Positions 1-5,996 of a DNA stretch of 11,750 nt are shown in pieces. The translations under genes were made by a program, and so were the position numbers. The notes under the pieces are model-generated. The model was not told the origin of the DNA, ran no database searches, and worked only from the letters and a program-made list of their open reading frames with translations. Each line of letters begins with the position of its first letter. Positions within the stretch are counted from its first letter, which is position 1. Origin of the DNA: Omnitrophica WOR_2 bacterium RIFCSPHIGHO2_01_FULL_52_10 (lineage in GTDB: Bacteria; Omnitrophota; Gorgyraeia; Zapsychrales; Zapsychraceae); the NCBI GenBank assembly GCA_001805565.1, contig MHGM01000103.1:14936-26685 (forward strand), written 5' to 3'.

Positions 1-1247
1 ACCAAAAGAAACGGGATCGAGGAGAGGATATAGCGGGATTGATAATTTCCCCAGAAAACATAAAATAGCATTAAAACCGTCGAAACGATTTTTACGGCCT
101 GAATTTGTTCGTTGATTGCTTTCGCGGGCAGAAAAAAGGCCGCATAGCCAAAGCCGTAAAGAAGCGAAAATTCCAGAAGCCTTCCCAAATAGAACGTTGC
201 TGGCGCGTAGTAAAACATGCCGGAGCTCCAACCAGCCGCAGGCAATGAAGTAAAGTCGAGTCCCCGCCAGAGATTTTCCCAAAGTATCGCCGCAAGGCCT
301 AAGCCCGAAAAAAGTAAAATAGTAGAATCACCTGCGTGTTCGCGGCGGCTGATACATTGTTGCAGCCAGTTCTTTCTGCCGCGAAAAAGTAGCCAGAAAA
401 ATACACCGGCCATTATCACCAGCGCGACAGCGATTTTCAACAGCAATTCTTTTTGGTGCAAGGGGCTCGAATGAAGACCGATTTGCATCGGGAACCATTC
501 CCACCCATAGACCCGAACGTTCCACAGAATCCAGGGAACAAGCATGAGAGGCGGGGTGGCAAGTCCGGCCTGGAAGAATTTGTTGGCAAATAAATCCTTT
601 CGCCATATGGCGGCATAGAGGCCGTACGCGCCAACGAGCAGGATCTCCGGATATTTCGTCAACATGGCCAAACCACAGCAAATCCCGCTTAGAAGAAAAA
701 AAGAATATTTTTTTTGCTTTATGGTTTGGACAAAGCATAAAACGGAAAGCAGGGTAAAAAGTGCCAAGGTCGTTTCGGGCCATAGTTTTTGGGAGCAAAT
801 AATCGCCACTGGGTCCATGAACATCAGAAAAGCGGCCAAGGCACCGACAAAACGATTGGCGATCAGGGTGCCGAGCAAATAAGTCAAAGGAATGAGTAAA
901 ACCCCGGCAAGAAGGGGAACATAAGCTGCCGATGGCAGGGTATTTCCTAAAAACTTCATGGATTGGGCGATGAACAGGGTGAACAGGGGCGGATATTTAA
1001 AGACGGGCTGGAAGAAATAATCCGGCAATGGTCTGCCTTGCGCGGCCAATTCCCGGCCGTAGGGAATTGTGTTATATCCGGCGAGCCCTTCCTGAAGTAC
1101 TTGTTTGCCCATCCGGGCGTAGACGACCTCATCAATAGAGCGGGCGGGGCTGTTCTTGAAATTCTCCAGACGAATAAAAAATGCTGAAGTCGTCAACGAC
1201 CCCAGCATCAGCGCTATTAAAAGTTTCTTGGCGGGTTCAGAGGGCAT
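1..1247 (-). CDS. GT-C fold glycosyltransferase, ArnT/PMT-like (family 39 type), partial
   Basis: I read this frame directly: it is open from ATG at 1247 to the left edge, giving 415 residues without a stop; the C-terminus lies outside the window. It is a multi-pass membrane protein with about ten hydrophobic segments, the first at residues 8-25. Residues 38-44 (IDEVVYA) hold an acidic Asp-Glu pair in the first external loop, where GT-C enzymes place the catalytic or metal-binding acid. KYPPLF follows at about 84-89, LTKYPE at 196-201, and an SRYIL segment near 404-408, all typical of the PMT/ArnT superfamily. These enzymes move a sugar from a polyprenyl-phosphate donor to lipid or protein outside the inner membrane. 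The acceptor cannot be told from sequence. The gene starts 14 bases after the phosphofructokinase stop, so the two are probably cotranscribed. No clear ribosome-binding site precedes the ATG. Confidence 0.8.
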   Translation of the reverse strand, partial: MPSEPAKKLLIALMLGSLTTSAFFIRLENFKNSPARSIDEVVYARMGKQVLQEGLAGYNTIPYGRELAAQGRPLPDYFFQPVFKYPPLFTLFIAQSMKFLGNTLPSAAYVPLLAGVLLIPLTYLLGTLIANRFVGALAAFLMFMDPVAIICSQKLWPETTLALFTLLSVLCFVQTIKQKKYSFFLLSGICCGLAMLTKYPEILLVGAYGLYAAIWRKDLFANKFFQAGLATPPLMLVPWILWNVRVYGWEWFPMQIGLHSSPLHQKELLLKIAVALVIMAGVFFWLLFRGRKNWLQQCISRREHAGDSTILLFSGLGLAAILWENLWRGLDFTSLPAAGWSSGMFYYAPATFYLGRLLEFSLLYGFGYAAFFLPAKAINEQIQAVKIVSTVLMLFYVFWGNYQSRYILSSIPFLL

Positions 1248-1261
1248 GAGCCGGTGATGTT

Positions 1262-2467
1262 TTAAAGGTATCTTTCCGCAGCGTCTTCTTTTTGGATGGG
1301 AGAGAAGGCAGCATCTTTGGGTTTACGTCCGAAACAGGTTCCTAATTGCTCGTGTAAAGCAACGACCTGCAGGTCCACATACCGTTGTTTGATGGCTTCA
1401 GCCGTTTCGAGATACTGGATTTTACCGTTTGAGATGCCGGAAACAGTGACCCCGGAGAGATTGTTTTTAAGCAGGATGACAGCAGCAGCGCCGGCTTCCT
1501 TACCGAAGTTGACGTCGTAAACCGAAGAATGCCCACAGCGCACCAAATGTCCCGGCGTAACCGCGCGTATTTCCGGGATCTCGTTAAGGCTTTTGACGTA
1601 CATTTTTTCGCGTTGCATAAGTTTTTGGATCTCAGGGTCGCTTTTGAAGCGCTTGGTCAACTGATCGCAGACGTATTTCCCTGCCCCGGCCAGACGTTTA
1701 TGGCCGAAGGCATCGACTCCGGCGGATTCATCGACTAATTCTTTACCGCTCGCGTCCTTGAGCCCTTCAGCGACAAGGATCAGATAGGTTCCAGCCTTGA
1801 CGTCGCTGGCGGCAATGCGGTGGAAATACCCTTCTTTGCAATGGGCGTAGAGCACGTCGAAATCCGTGGGGATCTCCGGGATCAGGATGGCATCGGCTTC
1901 GGCGGCGATGCCGGCGCGGAAAGCGGTATGGCCGGCGTAGCGCCCGAACACCTCCATGACCATGACGCGGTTATGGGTGCGGGCTGTCGTTTTAAGGTCT
2001 TCGAGAAAAGTAGCGATACGGTTAACCGTTGAATCAAACCCGACGGAATAGGTCTGCAGGTCCAGGTCCATGGTTTTGGGGGCATGGATGCATTTGATCC
2101 CCTGGCCGGCCAGGTCGACCATAACACTTCCCGAATCATCGCCGCCGCTGATAACCAGGCCGTCTAATTTGAATTTTTGGAGACCTTTTTTAATGCGATC
2201 ATATTTCTGCGGATCTTCAATTTTTTTGATCTTAACACGGGAATGTCCGGCCTCGGAGCCGGCCAGGTTACAGTCGATCGCATCCAGTCGATCCGGTGTC
2301 AGCTCAACTAAAGTATCAAAATCAATGAGGTTATAGAGTCCGGCATAGCCGTTAGGGATGACAAATGAGCTTATTCCCAGCTTTTGGGCCATCTGGCCGG
2401 TTCCTTTGATGACACCGTTGAGGCCGCCGCAATCTCCGCCACTGGTAAGGATTCCGATTCTTTTCAT
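1262..2467 (-). CDS. 6-phosphofructokinase, probably PPi-dependent type (PFK family)
   Basis: Phosphorylates fructose 6-phosphate to fructose 1,6-bisphosphate in the cytosol. I start it at 2467 (401 residues), because MKRIGILTSGGD is the usual PFK N-terminus; an in-frame ATG at 2485 would add six residues, and neither has a clear ribosome-binding site. Residues 9-17 (SGGDCGGLN) form the phosphate-donor loop. GGDD at 108-111 carries Asp where ATP enzymes have Gly, and PKTMDLD at 130-136 carries Lys where E. coli PfkA has Gly. In this family the Asp plus Lys combination is the mark of PPi-dependent enzymes, making the step reversible. The catalytic Asp and the second Asp of the TIDND motif are kept, but the Asn between them is Leu. 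VFGRYAG (173-179) replaces the common MGR, and PEIPTD lies at 197-202. The donor assignment is inference from these residues. A glycosyltransferase gene follows 14 bases downstream. Confidence 0.9.
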   Translation of the reverse strand: MKRIGILTSGGDCGGLNGVIKGTGQMAQKLGISSFVIPNGYAGLYNLIDFDTLVELTPDRLDAIDCNLAGSEAGHSRVKIKKIEDPQKYDRIKKGLQKFKLDGLVISGGDDSGSVMVDLAGQGIKCIHAPKTMDLDLQTYSVGFDSTVNRIATFLEDLKTTARTHNRVMVMEVFGRYAGHTAFRAGIAAEADAILIPEIPTDFDVLYAHCKEGYFHRIAASDVKAGTYLILVAEGLKDASGKELVDESAGVDAFGHKRLAGAGKYVCDQLTKRFKSDPEIQKLMQREKMYVKSLNEIPEIRAVTPGHLVRCGHSSVYDVNFGKEAGAAAVILLKNNLSGVTVSGISNGKIQYLETAEAIKQRYVDLQVVALHEQLGTCFGRKPKDAAFSPIQKEDAAERYL

Positions 2468-2578
2468 AGAAAAATACGTTATCATATTCGTCTGCGAAAA
2501 TCAACGTATTATGTGGAATTCTGCCTTTACAGCCATTATTAAATTTGCTATATTGTTGCCACTTGTAAAACAAAAATT
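2468..2578. other. Intergenic region between the leftward PFK gene and the rightward tRNA cluster
   Basis: AT-rich, 111 bases, and must hold start signals for both directions. The rightward promoter is clear (2526-2554). For the leftward direction the best I can see is a CATAAT hexamer on the minus strand at 2513-2508, about 40 bases before the PFK start, but it has no acceptable -35 partner at 16-18 bases. No small gene is apparent. Confidence 0.7.
2526..2554 (+). promoter_or_regulatory. Sigma-70-type promoter for the tRNA cluster
   Basis: TTTACA at 2526-2531 (five of six to the -35 consensus), a spacer of exactly 17 bases, then TATATT at 2549-2554 (five of six to -10). Transcription would begin near 2561, leaving a leader of about 18 bases before tRNA-Thr. 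The good match and position fit a strong stable-RNA promoter. It may also drive the GT2, gpsA and moaD genes beyond the tRNAs, since no terminator is visible between them. Confidence 0.75.
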
Positions 2579-2651
2579 GCTGGCGTAGCTCAGTTGGCAG
2601 AGCAGCGGTTTTGTAAACCGCGGGTCGGGGGTTCAATTCCTCTCGCCAGCT
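2579..2651 (+). tRNA. tRNA-Thr (anticodon UGU)
   Basis: 73 bases fold as a full cloverleaf. The acceptor strand GCTGGCG (2579-2585) pairs with CGCCAGC (2644-2650), with discriminator base T at 2651. The anticodon stem GCGGT/ACCGC encloses the loop TTTGTAA, giving anticodon TGT for ACN threonine codons. The T arm has GGGGG against CCTCT, two of its pairs being G-U, and loop TTCAATT. The 3' CCA is not encoded (CAT follows the discriminator), so CCA-adding enzyme would be needed, unlike the next two tRNAs. Confidence 0.96.
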
Positions 2652-2674
2652 CATATATAGTAATAATTATATTA

Positions 2675-2760
2675 GGGCAGATACCCAAGTGGTCAACGGG
2701 GACAGACTGTAAATCTGTTGCGCTTGCGCTTCGAGGGTTCGAATCCTTCTCTGCCCACCA
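2675..2760 (+). tRNA. tRNA-Tyr (anticodon GUA), class II with long variable arm
   Basis: 86 bases including an encoded CCA end. The acceptor strand GGGCAGA (2675-2681) pairs with TCTGCCC (2750-2756), followed by ACCA. The anticodon stem ACAGA/TCTGT encloses CTGTAAA, giving anticodon GTA. An extra stem in the variable region (GCGC TT GCGC type) is the usual class II bacterial tRNA-Tyr feature. It lies 23 bases after tRNA-Thr and 5 bases before tRNA-Gly, so it is surely processed from a common transcript. Confidence 0.96.
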
Positions 2761-2765
2761 GTTTT

Positions 2766-2839
2766 GCGGGAGTAGTTCAGTGGTAGAACTCAAGCCTTCC
2801 AAGCTTGTAGCGAGGGTTCGATTCCCTTCTCCCGCTCCA
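2766..2839 (+). tRNA. tRNA-Gly (anticodon UCC)
   Basis: 74 bases including an encoded CCA end. The acceptor strand GCGGGAG (2766-2772) pairs with CTCCCGC (2829-2835), then TCCA. The anticodon stem CAAGC/GCTTG encloses CTTCCAA, giving anticodon TCC for GGA/GGG. The T loop is TTCGATT. It is the last tRNA of the cluster; a glycosyltransferase start codon follows 20 bases after the CCA. Confidence 0.96.
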
Positions 2840-2859
2840 TTTGTATATCGTCATTCTAT

Positions 2860-3564
2860 ATGAAAGTCACACTCCTAGTTCCTACCTTAAACGAAATTGA
2901 CGGTATGAAAACCGTTATGCCGCTCATTAAGCCCGAATGGTGCGATCAGATCCTTATTGTCGATGGTCAATCGAAGGATGGCACCGCGGAATATGCCCGC
3001 GCGCAAGGATATGATGTGATCGTTCAGCAGAAAAAAGGGATGCGTCACGCCTACATGGAGGCGTGGCCGCATGTGAAAGGAGACGTTGTCCTGACGTTCA
3101 GTCCGGATGGGAATTCCATTCCCGAACTGATCCCTGCCTGCATCGCGAAGATGAAGGAAGGGTATGACATGGTGATCGTCTCGCGTTATGCCAAAGGCGC
3201 CAAAAGTTATGATGATGATGTGATAACCGGTTTCGGTAATTGGCTTTTTACCACCACGATCAACCTTTTGCACGGCGGCCACTACACGGACGCGATGGTG
3301 ATCTACCGGGCTTATCGCAAGGATCTGATCGCGGAACTGGACCTGGATAAAGATTCCAGTTATGAATTTGAAGAAGAATTGTTCGGGACAAACGTCAGTT
3401 GGGAACCGCTGTTGTCTGTTCGGTGTGCCAAGCGCAAACTAAAATATGCGGATATTCCCGGGGATGAACCGGCCCGGGAAGGCGGCGAACGAAAGCTTCA
3501 AGTGTTGCGCTGGGGAGCCGCGTATATGTTCGAAGTGCTGCGGGAAGTATTTGTGTGGCGATAA
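2860..3564 (+). CDS. Family 2 glycosyltransferase, dolichol-phosphate-mannose-synthase-like
   Basis: A 234-residue protein with a single GT-A domain and no membrane segment I can see. PTLNE at residues 8-12 and IVDGQSKDGT at 33-42 are the nucleotide-sugar binding segments of GT2. SPDGN at 81-85 sits where the family keeps its metal-binding Asp motif, and VSRY at 107-110 is also typical. A conspicuous YDDD run at 117-120 and GGHYTD at 139-144 probably belong to the acceptor side. Donor and acceptor are unknown; a polyprenyl-phosphate or cell-surface sugar pathway is likely from the fold. The ATG lies 20 bases after tRNA-Gly, the short leader has no ribosome-binding site, and no separate promoter is evident. 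gpsA starts 4 bases downstream, so the two are presumably cotranscribed. Confidence 0.88.
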   Translation: MKVTLLVPTLNEIDGMKTVMPLIKPEWCDQILIVDGQSKDGTAEYARAQGYDVIVQQKKGMRHAYMEAWPHVKGDVVLTFSPDGNSIPELIPACIAKMKEGYDMVIVSRYAKGAKSYDDDVITGFGNWLFTTTINLLHGGHYTDAMVIYRAYRKDLIAELDLDKDSSYEFEEELFGTNVSWEPLLSVRCAKRKLKYADIPGDEPAREGGERKLQVLRWGAAYMFEVLREVFVWR

Positions 3565-3568
3565 ACCG

Positions 3569-4576
3569 ATGAGCAGAAAGATACAAAATATCGGCGTAAT
3601 TGGCGATGGGAGCTGGGGGACCACACTGGCCGTTTATCTGGCGAAAAAGGGTTATTCGGTCAAGCTTTGGGGGCCGTTTCCGGAATATATCCGCCAGATG
3701 TGTCGGAATCATTATAATCCGAAATTCTTGCCCGGGGTCCGTTTTCCTCAGGGGCTTGAACCTATTGAAAAGCTTGACGTCGTTCTAAACGAGAGCGATC
3801 TTATTGTCTTTGCCATACCTTCGCAGTATGCCGGGAAAATTCTTAAAAAAATCGGGAAAACCGGAGTCAAGTTATCGAAACGGATATTTTTAAGTGTCGC
3901 TAAAGGCGTTGAAAAAAGAAGCTTGCGGCGCATCTCACAGATCGTCCGGGCGGAATTGGGGAATATCCCGTTCGCGGTTTTATCGGGGCCGACGATCGCC
4001 GCGGAGGTCGCCAGGGGGATCCCGACGACGGCCGTTGTCGCTTCAAAAAATACACGCATCGCCCAAAAAGTACAGCGGGTTTTTAATTCGGATAGTTTCC
4101 GGATTTACACAAATACGGACGTCATCGGTGTTGAGCTGGGGGGAAGCATCAAAAATATTATCGCCATCGCCTGCGGGGTGTGTGACGGGTTAGGGTTGGG
4201 GACGAACGCCAAAGCGGCCATTGTCACCCGCGGGCTCGCCGAGATGGCGCGTTTGGGGACCGCGTTGGGCGGCACGGCGAAGACTTTTTCCGGCTTAACT
4301 GGTCTGGGCGATTTGGTAACGACATGTTTTAGCCCGCAGAGCCGCAATCGTTATGTTGGCGAACAACTTGGTTTGGGAAAGCCCATCAGAAAGATTGTCA
4401 GTTCCATGGAAATGGTCGCGGAAGGCGTTGAAACCGTCAAGGGCGTATATCGATTGAGTCAAAAATACAAGGTCCCCATGCCGATCACATCGGAAGTCTA
4501 TCAGATCATTTGTCGGAATAAAAAACCCGGCGATGCCCTCGCCGATCTGATGAGCCGCAAGGCAAAGGCGGAATAG
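3569..4576 (+). CDS. gpsA: Glycerol-3-phosphate dehydrogenase [NAD(P)+]
   Basis: Reduces dihydroxyacetone phosphate to sn-glycerol 3-phosphate in the cytosol, the entry to phospholipid synthesis. It has 335 residues, full length for the family. I start it at ATG 3569, four bases after the glycosyltransferase stop, because the open frame upstream (to 3446) only overlaps that gene and gives unrelated sequence. The Rossmann dinucleotide loop is GVIGDGSWGTT at residues 9-19; most family members have Ala where this has Asp-13. SVAKGVE at 109-115 and LSGPTIAAEVARG at 138-150 are family signatures. GGSIKNIIAIACG at 191-203 holds the catalytic Lys-195, and FSGLTGLGDLVTTC at 240-253 with SRNR at 258-261 completes the substrate and cofactor site. 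The stop lies one base before the moaD-like start, suggesting coupled translation. Confidence 0.96.
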   Translation: MSRKIQNIGVIGDGSWGTTLAVYLAKKGYSVKLWGPFPEYIRQMCRNHYNPKFLPGVRFPQGLEPIEKLDVVLNESDLIVFAIPSQYAGKILKKIGKTGVKLSKRIFLSVAKGVEKRSLRRISQIVRAELGNIPFAVLSGPTIAAEVARGIPTTAVVASKNTRIAQKVQRVFNSDSFRIYTNTDVIGVELGGSIKNIIAIACGVCDGLGLGTNAKAAIVTRGLAEMARLGTALGGTAKTFSGLTGLGDLVTTCFSPQSRNRYVGEQLGLGKPIRKIVSSMEMVAEGVETVKGVYRLSQKYKVPMPITSEVYQIICRNKKPGDALADLMSRKAKAE

Positions 4577-4577
4577 G

Positions 4578-4823
4578 ATGGAAAGAACGATCCATGTTCA
4601 ATATTTTGCGCTTTTGCGCGAGCAGCGCGGGCAAAGCGAGGAAACGCTTCGGACCGGCGCCCCAACACCGAAGACATTGTACGCCCAGCTCAAAAAAGAT
4701 TACCGTTTTACATTGCCGGAAGAATCGGTCCGGGTTTCCATTAATGACCGGTTTGCCGATTGGCACTCCGAATTAAAATCCGGCGATCGGCTGGTATTCT
4801 TGCCGCCGGTGTCCGGAGGATAG
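4578..4823 (+). CDS. MoaD/ThiS-like ubiquitin-fold sulfur carrier (molybdopterin synthase small subunit type)
   Basis: An 81-residue protein with a beta-grasp pattern ending in FLPPVSGG. The Gly-Gly C-terminus preceded by PPV(S/A) is the mark of MoaD, whose terminal glycine is adenylated by MoeB and thiocarboxylated to give sulfur to molybdopterin precursor. RFADWHSELKSGDRLVFLPP (residues 58-77) matches the usual end of this family, and the length is normal. It begins one base after the gpsA stop, with no ribosome-binding site of its own, so translation is probably coupled. No moaE, moeB, moaA or moaC gene lies in the window, so the partner is unknown; ThiS-like or other sulfur-carrier roles remain possible. 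I leave the symbol blank for that reason. The gene ends before a new promoter. Confidence 0.82.
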   Translation: MERTIHVQYFALLREQRGQSEETLRTGAPTPKTLYAQLKKDYRFTLPEESVRVSINDRFADWHSELKSGDRLVFLPPVSGG

Positions 4824-4844
4824 ATCATATCAGGTCTAAAATGA

Positions 4845-4872
4845 TTGCCTCGTAACGGGATTTTGTTATACT
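4845..4872 (+). promoter_or_regulatory. Sigma-70-type promoter upstream of hemA
   Basis: TTGCCT at 4845-4850 (four of six to -35), a 16-base spacer, then TATACT at 4867-4872 (five of six to -10). The expected start near 4879 leaves a leader of about 34 bases before the hemA ATG at 4913. It lies in the only sizeable gap (4824-4912) between moaD and hemA, so it probably opens a separate hemA-hemH(-atp) unit. Confidence 0.6.
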
Positions 4873-4901
4873 GCACCCAATTTATTTAATGGATGTTGCC
4901 C

Positions 4902-4906
4902 AAGGA
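4902..4906 (+). promoter_or_regulatory. Ribosome-binding site deciding the hemA start
   Basis: AAGGA six bases before ATG 4913. It supports that start over the in-frame ATG at 4889, which lies upstream of this site and would add eight residues absent from the family's usual N-terminus. Confidence 0.7.
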
Positions 4907-4912
4907 CATGAG

Positions 4913-5992
4913 ATGAACATCGTTGTTGTCGGGATCAGCCACAAAAACACCCCCCTTGAGATCCGGGAAAAATTTAATCTTACCGAAACCCAGCAGGATC
5001 TCCTTTTGAGTGAATTAAAAAATAATCCTTCCATTGCCGAAACCTTTGTTTTCTCAACCTGCAATCGTGTCGAGGTCTACGCGAATGTCCTGGAACCTTC
5101 AAAAGCCTTTGAAATCATACCGCGCCTTGTTTTTAACGCAAAGAAACTTGGTTATACGGAAGAACTGGCAAGATATTTTTATTTCCATTGCGACAAGGAG
5201 GCTGTCGAACATTTGTTGCGGGTTGCCGCGGGACTGGATTCGATGGTTATCGGCGAGAAACAGATCCTTGGCCAGGTCAAGGCGGCCTTTGAACGGGCCA
5301 GGACTCATGGCATGTTCGCGAAATGTTTTCATCTTCTTTCGAGTACGGCGATCCGTGCGGGGAAAAAGGCCCGCCAGGAGACCAGCTTGGGCGTGGGGGG
5401 ATCTTCGGTGAGCTGGGCGGCCATCACCAAGGCCGAATGGGAATTAGGTTCCTTGCAAGATAAATCTATTTTGATCATCGGCGCCGGGAAAATGAGCGAT
5501 CTGACGGTGGGGCATATTTACAATAAAGGGTTCCGGCAGTTGTATCTGATGAACCGCACGCCAGCGAACGCCGAAAATCTGGCAGAGAAATATAGCGGTA
5601 TGGTTGTTCCATTTTGTGATATCAAAGAAATTCTCGCGCAAGTCGATGTATGCATCTGTTCCGTTGGCGCGCCGCATTATATCCTGGATAAAGACACGGT
5701 CGGCAAAATTATGCCCTTGCGGACAAATCGCCGGCTTGTATTCATCGACATTTCCGTCCCCAGAAACATTGACCCTATGGTAGCGCAGGTCGAGCATGTT
5801 CAATTATTTCAGCTGGATGATCTGCAGGAGGTCGTTGACGCGAACATGGCGCTGCGCCGTCAGTCGATAGGGGCGGTTGAGACGATCGTTCAAAACAAGG
5901 TTGTCGAATTTTTTGCGAAATTAAACAGAAATGTTCTTTTAGACGGGAAGGATGACCTTTCGGAAGATTCTGGCCTGTTAGCAGACGTTTAA
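4913..5992 (+). CDS. hemA: Glutamyl-tRNA reductase
   Basis: Reduces glutamyl-tRNA(Glu) to glutamate-1-semialdehyde with NADPH, the first committed step of tetrapyrrole synthesis in the C5 pathway. With start 4913 it has 359 residues. The N-terminus VVGISHKNTPLEIRE (residues 5-19) is canonical; the catalytic cysteine is Cys-50 in FSTCNRVE. GEKQILGQVK at 114-123 is the second family signature, and GAGKMS at 190-195 is the NADPH-binding loop. IDISVPRNIDP at 278-288 is also conserved. Family members usually run to about 400-430 residues. Here the dimerisation domain stops soon after the helix at 310-340, and an acidic tail ends the protein, so the last part of that domain is missing. It is not a frameshift that I can see, because hemH begins 4 bases after the stop. 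hemA and hemH form a tight pair. Confidence 0.95.
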   Translation: MNIVVVGISHKNTPLEIREKFNLTETQQDLLLSELKNNPSIAETFVFSTCNRVEVYANVLEPSKAFEIIPRLVFNAKKLGYTEELARYFYFHCDKEAVEHLLRVAAGLDSMVIGEKQILGQVKAAFERARTHGMFAKCFHLLSSTAIRAGKKARQETSLGVGGSSVSWAAITKAEWELGSLQDKSILIIGAGKMSDLTVGHIYNKGFRQLYLMNRTPANAENLAEKYSGMVVPFCDIKEILAQVDVCICSVGAPHYILDKDTVGKIMPLRTNRRLVFIDISVPRNIDPMVAQVEHVQLFQLDDLQEVVDANMALRRQSIGAVETIVQNKVVEFFAKLNRNVLLDGKDDLSEDSGLLADV

Positions 5993-5996
5993 GTTT

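Noticed and set aside
328..798. A 156-residue open frame on the minus strand
   Set aside because: It lies inside the ArnT-like glycosyltransferase in another frame, and its sequence is Cys/Arg/His-rich with no recognisable domain. The glycosyltransferase frame is open across the whole stretch and shows family motifs.
2508..2536. Leftward promoter for the PFK gene with CATAAT on the minus strand
   Set aside because: The -10-like hexamer is good, but nothing resembling TTGACA lies 16-18 bases upstream, so I do not call it as a feature.
3446..3568. Upstream extension of gpsA by 41 residues
   Set aside because: It overlaps the end of the glycosyltransferase gene and gives Cys-rich sequence unlike any GpsA; the Rossmann fold begins just after ATG 3569.
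4824..4912. Possible terminator or riboswitch between moaD and hemA
   Set aside because: I found no stable hairpin followed by a T-run and no recognisable riboswitch core; only a promoter and ribosome-binding site are supported.
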